Shown here one piece after another: positions 8,868-17,789 of a stretch of 64,000 bases of DNA (position 1 is its first letter; each line of letters begins with the position of its first letter). A model generated the notes under the pieces. It was not told the origin of the DNA, did not search any database, and saw only the letters and a list, made by a program, of their open reading frames with translations. Source of the stretch: JBIOXB01 sp050732395 (GTDB taxonomy: Bacteria > Zhuqueibacterota > Zhuqueibacteria > Zhuqueibacterales > Zhuqueibacteraceae); the NCBI GenBank assembly GCA_050732395.1, contig JBOHQX010000404.1, positions 76,517 through 140,516 of the forward strand. Reading direction: 5' to 3'. The translations under genes were made by a program, and so were the position numbers.

Positions 8868-9455
8868 ATGCAAGCACGTTCGCATGTGTCCGCGGCTTTT
8901 GTGTCTCTTCTGCTTTTGACGATGACGACCGCCGCCATGGCCCAAATGAGAATAAAAATGTCCCCGACGGAAGTCATTGGGGCTCTCAAGGTCGGGCAAT
9001 GGGTCAAGATGGAAGGTGTCGTTCAACGAGATTACTCGGTGTTGACCAAGAGCATTAAGGTGTTGACCGGTGATTTTCTCGAAAGCGATTGGAGCATCAC
9101 TGCAGTCGCTCGCATTGTTGATTACAGGCAGAAAGAACTCAAATTGATGCGCCTGCCCATCAAAACCCAAGCGGATACCGACTACGAGAACAAGACTGGC
9201 CATTTGCAGGGCTTCACGGACCTGAAAGAAGGCATGCTGATGGAAGTAGACGGCACCTACTTGAAGGACGGCACCTTTCTGGCCGTTGAAATTGAAGATG
9301 TATCCGTTGAATTGGTAGAGGACCCCAAGCTGGGCGGCGAAGTCGAAGCCGTGGGCAAGATCGAGAAAGTCGACGCGGCCACACAAGTCGTGATGCTCAT
9401 GGGAATCCCGTTTAAGATCATCAGTGAAACCGAACTGAAATCGGCAATCAAGTAA
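8868..9455 (+). CDS. Exported hypothetical protein, DUF5666-like
   Basis: 195 residues from ATG 8868, which has AAAGGATGG upstream; a longer frame from TTG 8829 has no site. The N-terminus is a signal peptide (VSLLLLTMTTAAMA, cleavage likely before QM near residue 24). The mature part is small and beta-rich. It has two similar segments, VEGDT-like VDGTYLKDGTFLAVEIEDV and VEAVGKIEKVDAATQVVMLMG, which recall the short OB-like DUF5666 repeat. It directly precedes the TolC-family gene (30 bases) and may be cotranscribed with the efflux system. No enzymatic motif is visible; a periplasmic binding or assembly role is only a guess. Confidence 0.65.
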   Translation: MQARSHVSAAFVSLLLLTMTTAAMAQMRIKMSPTEVIGALKVGQWVKMEGVVQRDYSVLTKSIKVLTGDFLESDWSITAVARIVDYRQKELKLMRLPIKTQADTDYENKTGHLQGFTDLKEGMLMEVDGTYLKDGTFLAVEIEDVSVELVEDPKLGGEVEAVGKIEKVDAATQVVMLMGIPFKIISETELKSAIK

Positions 9456-9485
9456 CAAACACAAACGATGCCGGCGGAGGATGTC

Positions 9486-11183
9486 ATGGTTGAGAAAACA
9501 CACAAACAAATCAAGTCTTTTGCATCAAAGCTGCCACAGCTTCTTCTTCTGGCGGCATCGGTGTTCATCTCTGGATGTGCCGGGACGCGCAACGAGACGG
9601 AGCCGCAACCTGGAGCGAGCCAGGAATTGCAAAACAACGCTCCTGCTTACTCACCGTCCCAGGCAGAACAGCGGGTCTCGGACGATAGACCGCCCGCAAA
9701 TGCTTCGCGACCGTTGGCAATACCGAACGAGAGGTTGCAAAACGCAACCTCCACAGCCAAGAACGGATCCGACGTGCCACTGGAGCTCCAGTATCAACCG
9801 CTCGACGAAACTGAGATCAGCGAACGGTTGCAAACGCCGCTCTCGATGGATGATTGTATTCGCATTGCGCTGCACCAAAACTTCAGGCTGCGGCTGGCCA
9901 AGCATGATCTGTCGCGAGCAGAGGCTTCATTGCGCGGAAGTTCTGGCAAATTCTTGCCGGTTTTTGCGGTGACGGGCACCCAGGAAAGAATGGAGCAGAG
10001 GCTGCCTTTTAATCCGTTAGCGCCCAACGACCCCACGCGTTTGAATTTTAACAACAATTTTCTAATCGGCGAAGTTCAGCAAACACTCATGACCGGCGCC
10101 GTTTTGAATTTTTCCGGCGATCTTCGCGATCTGTATTCCAATACCAAAGCGCAGAATCTGGCTTATTCCCTGAGCCTGACGCAGCCGCTGCTCCGTGGCG
10201 CGTGGCCGACGGTGACGCGGAGCCCGATCGCGCTGGCGCGCCACGACCGGCACATTCAGGAATACCAGGTCAGCGACGCCAAATTGAACACCATCTTCAC
10301 GACGAAGCAGGCTTATTATAACGTCCTGCTCGCACGCGAATTGATCGAGGTCAATCAGGTTGCCCTCCGGCGCGATTCAACGCTGATACGCGCCTCGGAA
10401 TCCATGATGCAAGCAAAGCGAGCAACGCAGCGCGACGTGTTGAGCGCGCAGATACGACTCGCCGAAGATCGCGCCGCGCTGATCCGAAGCGAAACCGAAT
10501 ATCAGCTCGCTCTGGATGCGCTGAAGGAGATCCTGGGCGTACCTTTGGAAATGCCTCTGCAAGTGACCGCGGCCGAGCTGAAATTCTCACCGGTAACGTT
10601 GAATGAAAATGAGTTGGTCCGGCTGGCCTTGGACAACAACCCTCTGCTGCACGGCGCAAACGTTGCCATCGAACGCGCCCAGCTCTCCTACAAGGTCGCG
10701 AGAAATGCGCTGTTGCCGCAACTGGACGTCACGGTGGGACATTCCGGATTATTTGAAACCTTGCAGCTGCAGCGCCAGGAGCTTGGGAGCTCGGGCATGC
10801 TGGCCTCGTTCACATTGAGTTATCCCTTCTTGAATCGAGAGGCTGCCGGGGCCGCCGAGAATGCCCAGGTCGCCATCTCGCAAGAGCAAGACCGCCTGAC
10901 CAATCTCCAGCGGCATATCGTCCTCAATATTCGCAGCATCGTGCACAACGCGCGGAGCACTGCTGAGGAGTTGAATGCCCTGAATGGCACGATCACGGCT
11001 TCGCAGCAGAAAGTGGATTTTTCCACTACGATGTTCAATCTCGGCCGGGCTTCGAACTTGGATATTACCGATGCCCAGGAAGACTTGTTGAAAGCCCAAA
11101 ATCAATATTTGGAAAAACTGGTTGATTACTATGCACAACTGGCCTTGCTCGAGAGTTTGATCGGCCAAGAATTGAGCCAGTAA
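9486..11183 (+). CDS. TolC-family outer-membrane efflux lipoprotein
   Basis: 565 residues from ATG 9486, with GGAGG 5 bases upstream (ATG 9468 is also in frame). The N-terminus is a lipoprotein signal with lipobox VFISGC near residues 26-31. A poorly conserved, Pro/Gln-rich linker runs to about 110, then two outer-membrane-efflux repeats: LSMDDCIRIALHQNFRLRLAKHD ... and NELVRLALDNNPLLHGANVAIERAQL. Each has long coiled helices (RDVLSAQIRLAEDRAALIRSE; NLGRASNLDITDAQEDLLKAQNQYLEKLVDYY). This is the OprM/TolC architecture, a trimer forming the exit duct across the outer membrane. It heads a run of adaptor, ATPase and permease genes and so is probably the channel of that MacAB-type pump. The substrate is unknown. 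Confidence 0.92.
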   Translation: MVEKTHKQIKSFASKLPQLLLLAASVFISGCAGTRNETEPQPGASQELQNNAPAYSPSQAEQRVSDDRPPANASRPLAIPNERLQNATSTAKNGSDVPLELQYQPLDETEISERLQTPLSMDDCIRIALHQNFRLRLAKHDLSRAEASLRGSSGKFLPVFAVTGTQERMEQRLPFNPLAPNDPTRLNFNNNFLIGEVQQTLMTGAVLNFSGDLRDLYSNTKAQNLAYSLSLTQPLLRGAWPTVTRSPIALARHDRHIQEYQVSDAKLNTIFTTKQAYYNVLLARELIEVNQVALRRDSTLIRASESMMQAKRATQRDVLSAQIRLAEDRAALIRSETEYQLALDALKEILGVPLEMPLQVTAAELKFSPVTLNENELVRLALDNNPLLHGANVAIERAQLSYKVARNALLPQLDVTVGHSGLFETLQLQRQELGSSGMLASFTLSYPFLNREAAGAAENAQVAISQEQDRLTNLQRHIVLNIRSIVHNARSTAEELNALNGTITASQQKVDFSTTMFNLGRASNLDITDAQEDLLKAQNQYLEKLVDYYAQLALLESLIGQELSQ

Positions 11184-11216
11184 TCATAACATACTGAGCA
11201 GGACGCGAGAAGTAGG

Positions 11217-11234
11217 GGCGTCATGTAAGACGCC
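11217..11234 (+). other. Small inverted repeat between TolC-like and adaptor genes
   Basis: GGCGTC at 11217-11222 pairs with GACGCC at 11229-11234 around a six-base loop. There is no T-tract after it, so it is unlikely to be a strong terminator. It may be an mRNA stem within the efflux operon. Confidence 0.35.
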
Positions 11235-11325
11235 TCGTGCTTCCAAAATTCGCACGAAAACAATGAAAGCGATTCTGCTTCGGACGACGACAGGGTATGG
11301 ACGACAACACTTGGAGGCAAATTCG

Positions 11326-12924
11326 ATGAAGAGAAAGTCATTACACTTTAGCCGCTCCACGGACGGAATAAAGCCTGGTGAGGCTAAATCCCTGGTGGAA
11401 GCAAGATTTTCTGGTCCGGCAAAACCCTTTGAGCCGGTAAAGCTCTTTGCACCGGTAGAGCCTTTTCAGCAGGTGAAGCCTTTTGAGCCGATGAGCGCTC
11501 TTGAGGAGGTAAAACCCTTGGAAGAGGCGCAACCAATGGAGGAGGTAAATCCTTTGAACGAGGTAAATCCTTCGAAAGAGGTAAAGCTTTTGAAAGATGT
11601 AAAACTTTCGAAAGAGATAAAATCTTCGAAAGAGGTAAAACCCCCGGAAGGCAAAAAAAGCAAATTCAAAAAAACCAAAGTGATATTGGCCGTGATCGTT
11701 TTAGGCGGAATTCTTGCGGGCGGCACAGCTATGGTCACGAATACGGAAAACACCCCGATACCGAGCACGACCGTCAAGCGTGGACCGGTTGCGATCAAAA
11801 TCACGGAAATCGGCGAGCTTCGCGCACAGGACCAAATCACCATCGGCGCGCCCAACGATAAGATGATTCTGTGGATGGCGCCCGAAGGTAAATGGGTGGA
11901 GGAAGGCGATACCCTGGTGGTTTTTGAGTCGGAGAAATACATGATCGCACGAGGAGAGGCATCCTCCGGCGTCCTGGTGGCAAGAGCAGATTTAACCAAA
12001 ACGCAGAGCGATCTCGAAGGCCAGAGGACGAAGGAGGAAGCAGCGCTCCAAAATTACAATTCGCTGGCCGAGCTGGCAAAGAAAGGCTTTGTCATGGAGA
12101 GCGAGGTTGGGCAAGCCCGGTTGGCCTATTTGGAAGCGCAAGCCAAGACAAGATCCCTTAAGGCGACCGTGGATGCGGCGCGCGCCAACGTGCAACGCGC
12201 GAACCGGGGCGTGGCGCAGCAAGACCGGAAACTGCGCGAAACTTTCGTGCTGGCGCCGCGTGCCGGCTTGGTGGTTTATGCGATGACCGGAGACAATGAG
12301 AATCCGAGGAAAGTCAGCGTGGGCATGATTCCATTTGAAGGAATGAACTTGATGCACCTGCCGGACGTTTCCACGATGATGGTGGATGCGGAAATCAGCG
12401 AAGTTGATCTGGCCAGGCTGAAGTTGGGCCAGCTGGCGGAAATTCGCCTGGACGCTTTTCCGGACGCCGTCTTCAAAGGTGAAGTCAACCAAATTGCAGA
12501 TTTGGCGCAGCGCAAAATCAGCACCATTACCGGAAAATTGACCGGTGCGAAAGTTTTTCGAGTAACCATCAAAGTGCTCGGGCGCGACGAGCGCTTGAAG
12601 CCGGGGCTCACGGCGACTGTGGACATCCTCGTGAACCAGCATAATGAAGCGACTTATCTTCCTCTGGAAGCCATTTTTGTGGATGAACAGGATCGCACCA
12701 TAGCCTACATGGCAAAAACGGAGAAGATTGCACCGCGCCCGCTGGCGACCTCCGGGTTCTTCAATTATGCGTGGGATCGAGTGAGAAGCCTCAGGCCCCA
12801 GAAGAGAATTGTGCCCGTGTCCATCGTGATTGGAGAAAGCAACGATCGTGTTGCTGTGATCGAAGACGGCTTGCAAGAGGGCCAAATGGTTTATCTTACT
12901 CGCCCTCCTGAAATTCAAAAGTAG
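11326..12924 (+). CDS. HlyD/MacA-type efflux adaptor with hexapeptide-repeat cytoplasmic tail
   Basis: 532 residues from ATG 11326, with GGAGG 8 bases upstream. Residues 32-109 form 13 imperfect six-residue units of the form V-K-P-L-E-E (for example AKPFEP, VKLFAP, VEPFQQ, VKPLEE, VNPLNE, VKLSKE). A Lys-rich stretch and a membrane helix follow near 118-137 (VILAVIVLGGILAGGTAMV). The rest is a normal adaptor: barrel-lipoyl strands (ITEIGELRAQDQITIGAP), a helical hairpin near 215-300 (LTKTQSDLEGQRTKEEAALQ), a lipoyl return with APRAGLVVYA, and beta-barrel and membrane-proximal domains (SEVDLARLKLGQLAEIRLDAFP). The long charged repeat before the anchor is not part of the family's usual plan and must lie in the cytoplasm. 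It bridges the TolC-like channel and the MacB-type transporter encoded next to it. Confidence 0.9.
   Translation: MKRKSLHFSRSTDGIKPGEAKSLVEARFSGPAKPFEPVKLFAPVEPFQQVKPFEPMSALEEVKPLEEAQPMEEVNPLNEVNPSKEVKLLKDVKLSKEIKSSKEVKPPEGKKSKFKKTKVILAVIVLGGILAGGTAMVTNTENTPIPSTTVKRGPVAIKITEIGELRAQDQITIGAPNDKMILWMAPEGKWVEEGDTLVVFESEKYMIARGEASSGVLVARADLTKTQSDLEGQRTKEEAALQNYNSLAELAKKGFVMESEVGQARLAYLEAQAKTRSLKATVDAARANVQRANRGVAQQDRKLRETFVLAPRAGLVVYAMTGDNENPRKVSVGMIPFEGMNLMHLPDVSTMMVDAEISEVDLARLKLGQLAEIRLDAFPDAVFKGEVNQIADLAQRKISTITGKLTGAKVFRVTIKVLGRDERLKPGLTATVDILVNQHNEATYLPLEAIFVDEQDRTIAYMAKTEKIAPRPLATSGFFNYAWDRVRSLRPQKRIVPVSIVIGESNDRVAVIEDGLQEGQMVYLTRPPEIQK
11419..11652 (+). repeat. Thirteen 18-base in-frame imperfect tandem repeats
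   Basis: The DNA encodes 13 consecutive hexapeptide units inside the adaptor gene. The repeats are imperfect at the base level but keep an exact 18-base period with no frame slip. Unit sequences drift from Pro/Phe-rich at the start to Lys/Ser-rich at the end. Confidence 0.85.
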
Positions 12925-12926
12925 CA

Positions 12927-12958
12927 GCCCGAGTTGAATGACGTTCGGGCAATTTTTT
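12927..12958 (+). terminator. Possible intrinsic terminator after adaptor gene
   Basis: GCCCGA at 12927-12932 pairs with TCGGGC at 12945-12950 and is followed by AA and six Ts. The stem is short (6 bp) with a 12-base loop, so it may only attenuate transcription before the ATPase gene. Confidence 0.5.
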
Positions 12959-13002
12959 GAAGTGAACCTAAGGGGCGAAGATAACACCAGGAGACCATCA
13001 CG

Positions 13003-13761
13003 ATGCATTTGCAGCAAACAGGCGGAGATGCCACCACGCTGGTGGAAATCAAGGATCTCAAGAGGACTTACTATCTGGGTGGAGCCGAGGTGCCCGCACT
13101 CCGCGGCGTTTCGTTGACGGTAAAGCGCGGCGAATTTGTGGCCATCATGGGCCCCTCCGGCTCGGGAAAATCGACGTTGATGCATTTATTGGGGTGCCTG
13201 GATCGCCCGACCTCAGGCACATATGAGCTGGATGGCACGCCAGTGGAAAATCTTTCGGATCGGGAGTTGTCACACTTGCGTAACCGCAAAGTGGGATTCG
13301 TCTTTCAATCTTTCAATCTCATTCCCCAGCTTACCGTTCTGGAAAATGTCGAAGTGCCTTTGATATACAAGGGCGTGGAACGCCAGGAGCGCCAAAGCCA
13401 TTCCAGAGAACTACTCGAGGCCGTGGGGTTGGGGCACCGCTGCGATCATCATCCCAACCAGCTTTCCGGTGGCGAGAACCAACGGGTCGCCATTGCGCGC
13501 GCGCTGGTCACCGAACCCGACGTCATTTTAGCCGATGAACCCACAGGCAATCTCGATACCAAAACGGGCCAGGAGATCATGGAAATACTGCAGGGTTTGA
13601 ATGAGCGCGGCGCGACGATCATTCTCGTCACCCACGAAATTGGCAAGGCAAAATGGGCGCGCCGGCTAATTCACATGCAGGACGGCCAGATTCTGCGTGA
13701 GCTTCATGGCCAAGAAATCATAAAATTGTCAGATCTGTTTGAGGGATTGCCTCAAGCGTAA
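13003..13761 (+). CDS. MacB/LolD-type ABC transporter ATPase
   Basis: 252 residues. Walker A is GPSGSGKST at 50-58, the Q-loop is FVFQSFNLIPQLTVLEN near 99, the ABC signature is LSGGENQRVAIARAL at about 154-168 (Glu in place of the usual Gln after LSGG), and Walker B is VILADEPTGNLD at 174-185. The H-loop is in ILVTHE. This is the LolD/MacB subfamily, whose members power extracytoplasmic pumping rather than import. ATG 13003 is preceded by AGGAG. It lies between the adaptor and an FtsX/MacB permease and completes the pump; the nucleotide-binding and membrane domains are separate polypeptides here. The extra C-terminal segment after residue 225 is short and unremarkable. Confidence 0.95.
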   Translation: MHLQQTGGDATTLVEIKDLKRTYYLGGAEVPALRGVSLTVKRGEFVAIMGPSGSGKSTLMHLLGCLDRPTSGTYELDGTPVENLSDRELSHLRNRKVGFVFQSFNLIPQLTVLENVEVPLIYKGVERQERQSHSRELLEAVGLGHRCDHHPNQLSGGENQRVAIARALVTEPDVILADEPTGNLDTKTGQEIMEILQGLNERGATIILVTHEIGKAKWARRLIHMQDGQILRELHGQEIIKLSDLFEGLPQA

Positions 13762-13837
13762 CGCCAGCAGCACTTGCCGTCGAAATAAAATGGAAACGTA
13801 AACCGTAAACTATCATTTATCGCCTGGGTCTAATGCC

Positions 13838-15073
13838 ATGCAATACGCGGAAACCTTACAGATTGGGGTGAAAAGCATTGCGGTGCATAAACTGCGCTCG
13901 CTGCTGACCACACTGGGTGTGATTTTTGGCGTCGCCGCAGTCATCTCAATGCTTTCCATCGGCGAAGGCGCCAAGCGTGCCGCGATCGAGCAAATCAAGC
14001 TCCTGGGCACGAACAATATTCGCGTTCAACACGTGAAACTTGCCGGCGAGCAGGCCGCGGAAGCGGACAAAAAATTCTCGCGCGGACTCACCTATCCCGA
14101 CGGGCAGTTGATCCGTGCGACCTTGCCGAATGCCAAAGGAGTTACGCCTCTCCGGTTTGTCGAAGTCGAAGTCATGGCGAACAACAAAGAATCCAGCGGG
14201 CGGGTGGTTGGAACGGACGAGGCCTACCAGTGGGTAACAAATTTCCGGCCCAAAGAAGGCCGGTTCATTACGCCGTTTGACGTGCAAATGGCCAAACGGG
14301 TGTGCGTGATCGGTTGGGAAGTTCAACAGGAGCTTTTTGGCTACCGGAATGCGACCGGCCGGCGCATCAAGATCGGCGACGCTTGGTATACAGTTGTAGG
14401 CGTGATGGAACATAAAAGTATTAAAGAAGGAAAAACCTCGGTCATTAAGCTGCGCAATCTTAATAAGGATATCTATATCCCGATCACGACGGCACTGAAG
14501 CGGTTCACCGACAGCAATAACCCGCATTTTGTCGAGGAGATTGCCATTCAGGTTGAGAATGAAGACCAGGTGCTACCGGCCTCTCAAGTTGTCAAGCGCC
14601 TGCTCGACCGCACGCACCATGGCGTGAGTGATTATGAAATTGTCATTCCCTCAGAGTTGTTGGCGCAGAGTCAAAGAACACAACGGGTTTTTAATATTGT
14701 TATGGGCTCCATTGCTGCCATTTCCCTTCTGGTTGGCGGCATTGGTATTATGAACATCATGCTCGCCAGCGTCACCGAGCGTACCAAAGAGATTGGCACA
14801 CGCCGCGCGTTGGGCGCCACCCAGCGAGACATTATGGGTCAATTTCTGAACGAAACGATTTTGATCAGCGCAACCGGCGGCATCATCGGCATTATCCTGG
14901 GCGCGGTGATGGCGAAGGGGATCAATTTATATGCCGGCTGGGACACGGTGATTTCGCTGTATAGCGTGGGGGTGTCCTTTGGTATTTCGGCAATGGTCGG
15001 GATTGTGTTCGGGCTTTATCCGGCGCGCAAAGCCGCGAAAAAAGATCCGATTGCGGCCTTACGGTTTGAGTGA
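13838..15073 (+). CDS. MacB/FtsX-type ABC transporter permease
   Basis: 411 residues with the MacB plan. There is an N-terminal membrane helix after an amphipathic start (SIAVHKLRSLLTTLGVIFGVAAVISMLSIGEGAK), then a periplasmic core domain of about 230 residues. Three helices lie at the C-terminus: MGSIAAISLLVGGIGIMNIMLASVTERTKEIGTRRALGA, LISATGGIIGIILGAVMAKG and VSFGISAMVGIVFGLYPARKAAKKDPIAALR. The TERTKEIG(T)RRALGA loop is the coupling-helix hallmark. It has no fused ATPase; the adjacent ATPase at 13003 supplies it. These permeases act as mechanotransmitters that drive export through the adaptor and TolC-type duct. Confidence 0.94.
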   Translation: MQYAETLQIGVKSIAVHKLRSLLTTLGVIFGVAAVISMLSIGEGAKRAAIEQIKLLGTNNIRVQHVKLAGEQAAEADKKFSRGLTYPDGQLIRATLPNAKGVTPLRFVEVEVMANNKESSGRVVGTDEAYQWVTNFRPKEGRFITPFDVQMAKRVCVIGWEVQQELFGYRNATGRRIKIGDAWYTVVGVMEHKSIKEGKTSVIKLRNLNKDIYIPITTALKRFTDSNNPHFVEEIAIQVENEDQVLPASQVVKRLLDRTHHGVSDYEIVIPSELLAQSQRTQRVFNIVMGSIAAISLLVGGIGIMNIMLASVTERTKEIGTRRALGATQRDIMGQFLNETILISATGGIIGIILGAVMAKGINLYAGWDTVISLYSVGVSFGISAMVGIVFGLYPARKAAKKDPIAALRFE

Positions 15074-15095
15074 GTGCAGGCAAATTTGGTTAGCT

Positions 15096-15178
15096 AAAAG
15101 CATCGACCCTCAGCCCATAACAACTCTCATGCGGGAGCGTCATGCCAACGCAGAAGTTGTTCTGGGCTGCATGCTTTT
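15096..15178. terminator. Large nested inverted repeat between convergent genes
   Basis: Three stem segments nest: AAAAGCAT (15096-15103) with ATGCTTTT (15171-15178), CAGCCCA (15111-15117) with TGGGCTG (15163-15169), and AACAACT (15119-15125) with AGTTGTT (15155-15161). It lies between the stop codons of the permease (plus) and the PRTase-like gene (minus). A-runs and T-runs flank both sides, so it could end transcription in both directions. Confidence 0.6.
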
Positions 15179-15191
15179 ATGTTGAAAAAAA

Positions 15192-16112
15192 TCACTGGCC
15201 GCCAAATCCCGCCAAGAATTCTGCCGTAAAGCCATAACTATTCTGCTCAATCAATTGCTGTGCCCGCTGGCGGATCTTTGTATCGTCTCCCCGCAAAGCT
15301 TCCCACAAGATCTCCGGATGCTCCTGCAAAAGTTTCCTCATGCTTTCATGCGGCCGGAGATGATAATCGATCAGTTGCTGCGCTACAGTCTGATTGAGAT
15401 GGCCGGCTTTTGCCACCCTCTCAAAAAATTCCGGCCCGAGTTGAACCAAATGTCGCGCGCCAATACCATTCTGCGCCAGCACCTGTTCGCCGCCCTGGCC
15501 GCGATCGACCACGTTGATGGCCCATTGCAATTGCCCGCCGCGACTTTGGATTGCCGGTAGCCACGAGCGTACGTAACTCGATGCTTCTGTGACCAAATCG
15601 GCAACGTGCAAAACCCGCGCGCCATTCAGTGCTAACGATGCTTGCAAGCGAATTGCAGTGTTGTTTTGTTCATCATAAATCATTACGGCCGACCGGTCCT
15701 TGAACAATACCAGCGCCGGTTTTTGAAGCCGTTTCGCCGTGAGCAAAGAAAAAAACCAGTCCCGCCGTTCCCCTCCGGAGACATAACCAATTTGAGCCGC
15801 ACCGATTTCATCTTTAGCTAGTGTGACAACTGCGTCGATAACCGCGCGATAGCCGGCATCTTCAGCGTAATTTTTCTCGGTGTGGGCGAGCAATCCCGTC
15901 AGCAGGCGCTTGCGATCGGCGGTATTCTGATCGATGAATGCCAGCAGGTCCTCGGCTTTCTTCCGTCCGCCGTACAGAAAATGTGCGTTGAGATAAAACG
16001 GCCCGACCGTGCCGGAAGTATACCAAAAAACTTTGCCGGCCGGCGCAAGCTCCAACGCCTGTGTTTCAAGCAAGAGATTTGAAATTTCGTTCATGGGCTC
16101 GCAATTGTCCAT
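15192..16112 (-). CDS. Orotate-phosphoribosyltransferase-like PRTase
   Basis: 306 residues (300 if ATG 16094 is used). An early FWYTSGTVGPFYLNAHFLYGG segment matches the orotate PRTase N-terminal loop. SGGERRDWFFSLL (about 120) and PALVLFKDRSAV follow, and the PRPP loop position reads VLHVADLVTEASSY instead of the canonical VDD-T-GG/S-T, so the first acidic residue of the pair is replaced. Sequences with SGGERRDW and ADLVTEASSY belong to an orotate-PRTase-like branch rather than classic PyrE. The 90-residue C-terminal extension (LVQLGPEFFERV ... HESMRKLLQEHPEILWEAL) is helical and unassigned. It is divergent from the unknown gene at 16203 across a 90-base gap. No other pyr gene is in view, so a role in pyrimidine synthesis is uncertain. 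Confidence 0.7.
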   Translation of the reverse strand: MDNCEPMNEISNLLLETQALELAPAGKVFWYTSGTVGPFYLNAHFLYGGRKKAEDLLAFIDQNTADRKRLLTGLLAHTEKNYAEDAGYRAVIDAVVTLAKDEIGAAQIGYVSGGERRDWFFSLLTAKRLQKPALVLFKDRSAVMIYDEQNNTAIRLQASLALNGARVLHVADLVTEASSYVRSWLPAIQSRGGQLQWAINVVDRGQGGEQVLAQNGIGARHLVQLGPEFFERVAKAGHLNQTVAQQLIDYHLRPHESMRKLLQEHPEILWEALRGDDTKIRQRAQQLIEQNSYGFTAEFLAGFGGQ

Positions 16113-16202
16113 AAAAACTATGGCAAATTTAATCGTTCTATCTTATCTTGCAAGCACTATCAAAACCTTGATGAAGCCTCGAAATATGAAGGTAACTTGT
16201 TG

Positions 16203-17144
16203 ATGGATCAAGCCCATTGGTTCGACGACTTACCCGTGTTGGGTAACATGACGCCCGAGCAGGCGGCGCTCAAGCTGCGCGAATTGGGGGAAGAGGAAAT
16301 GACAGGCAAGCCGGCAAGCTCAAAACCCGTGGTAACGCGTGGGGCAGGGGCGGCTACTTCCCGCAGCTTCGGAGACTGGTGGCCGTTCGGCGAGAAAGCC
16401 TGGCATCACACCGGGCACGCCTTTGGCCATATTGCACCAGCGCCGCCGAACGAAAGCGACCTGCCCATCCGGCACGCCGGTAATATTGCGCCGGATCAGG
16501 CCTTGAAGAATGCTCGCATCAAAATCACGCTGGATGCGATGCGCGTGGCGGATTATCCCGGACGCGGAACGCATCGGGTTTTGATGGACTTTTACGCGCA
16601 AAACCATCGACCGGAAGGCGTCGAACATCTGCATTTTAATGCGACGTATCGCGTGCGCGAGAATGAGCATGCGGCAGTTCTGAGCTATCCCCTTTTCGTG
16701 GGATTGAACGCTGGCAGCGATGGTGTCGCTCTGAAGTGCTATACGGTGAACGTGAAAAATGAAGACGACGGGAGTTTCCTCAACTTTTTGGAAACCGATG
16801 TCTTCCGTTTGGGCCTGCAACTGGGTAGCTTCGCCCATCCCGCCGTGACCCTCTTTTCCGAAATGGCTTACGGCTTGACCCGTGCGATCGCGCGCCGCAC
16901 GAAAAATGTGGCGGTGCAGGACTTTCATCTCGGCCTCGATTTCAGCAACATTCCTACGCGCGCGCGTTTGGCCGAGGGCTCGTACCTCGCCGTACAGATT
17001 CCAGAGAATATACAAACGGTGTGGGAATGGAAAGAATGGGTGTTCAACCCGAATTCCGGCCGCGTGGTCAAGCGGGACGATCCGGCGCAGTTGATTCCCT
17101 ATAACTACGTCATCTTCGGTGTCAGCCGTTATGAAGGAAAATGA
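16203..17144 (+). CDS. Unrecognised 313-residue protein with beta-rich core
   Basis: A complete open frame with coding-like composition but no family I recognise. The first 40 residues look helical (MTPEQAALKLRELGEEEM). Then comes a Trp/His-rich stretch (FGDWWPFGEKAWHHTGHAFGH). From residue 100 on there is a predicted beta-rich domain with motifs HRVLMDFYAQNHRPEG, LHFNATYRV, YPLFVGLNAG, GYTVNVKNEDD-like YTVNVKNEDDGSFL, VQDFHLGLDFSNIPTRARLAEGS and YLAVQIPE. There is no signal peptide or membrane helix. ATG 16203 is used; two in-frame TTG codons lie just upstream (16197, 16200) after GAAGG. It diverges from the PRTase-like gene, so the pair may share a promoter region. No function is offered. 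Confidence 0.7.
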   Translation: MDQAHWFDDLPVLGNMTPEQAALKLRELGEEEMTGKPASSKPVVTRGAGAATSRSFGDWWPFGEKAWHHTGHAFGHIAPAPPNESDLPIRHAGNIAPDQALKNARIKITLDAMRVADYPGRGTHRVLMDFYAQNHRPEGVEHLHFNATYRVRENEHAAVLSYPLFVGLNAGSDGVALKCYTVNVKNEDDGSFLNFLETDVFRLGLQLGSFAHPAVTLFSEMAYGLTRAIARRTKNVAVQDFHLGLDFSNIPTRARLAEGSYLAVQIPENIQTVWEWKEWVFNPNSGRVVKRDDPAQLIPYNYVIFGVSRYEGK

Positions 17145-17789
17145 CATGACCACAATGGCGAACCGATTGTGAACCTGCCCAGGCGCTCGCAGCGACGAGC
17201 GTGCATCGACTGGAAAGAGTTTCAGTAATCATAAAGCCTCCTTGCTGATTTACGATTGCCGATTCTATCGGGCCCTGGGCTTTGGCCGTGATGTGAGAAC
17301 AGCGTTTGATTTGGGCTGTTCACAGATCGACTTGACTGGATTGAATGAGCAAAATACGCCCCAGTTGTTGACGCAGAGGGCAGAGCAATTTGTATTTCGC
17401 AAAAAAAACGCTTGACTACTTCATAAAATTTTGCATTATTACGCGCGAATTTGTAGTGATTGAACATTCCAGCTTTGTTTCAGATTTGAGCACCTCACGC
17501 ATGTGGTCCTCATGCATGCTTTCTCTCCGCCAGGTCGTTCTTCACAAATGCTTGAGTGTTTTGTAGTTCTGGGGTAGAGCCTGAGCAATTTTTAAGCGCG
17601 CACATTAGGAGTCGATGAGTCCGTCGAGGGCATACAAAGCCTAACGGCGATGTTGTGCACTTGGTGAGCTTCTGCAGATTGCGTTTCGCGACCGTTCCTG
17701 CCCTCTCGCCTGGTTCGACAACGTTAAGCATAAATTATTGCAAACATTCAATTGTTTCCTTCTCCACTAACTCTCTACACGGAGGGATT
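17145..17789. other. 645-base intergenic region upstream of secreted glycosidase-like gene
   Basis: No supported gene, tRNA or strong repeat was seen. The stretch is AT-richer than its surroundings in the middle (17390-17470). It ends in a strong ribosome site (GGAGGG) for the gene at 17790. It presumably carries that gene's promoter, but no convincing -35/-10 pair could be singled out by eye. Confidence 0.5.

Noticed and set aside
11992..13185. Minus-strand open frame of 397 codons across the adaptor and ATPase genes
   Set aside because: It spans two well-supported plus-strand genes and their intergenic gap and has no recognisable content.
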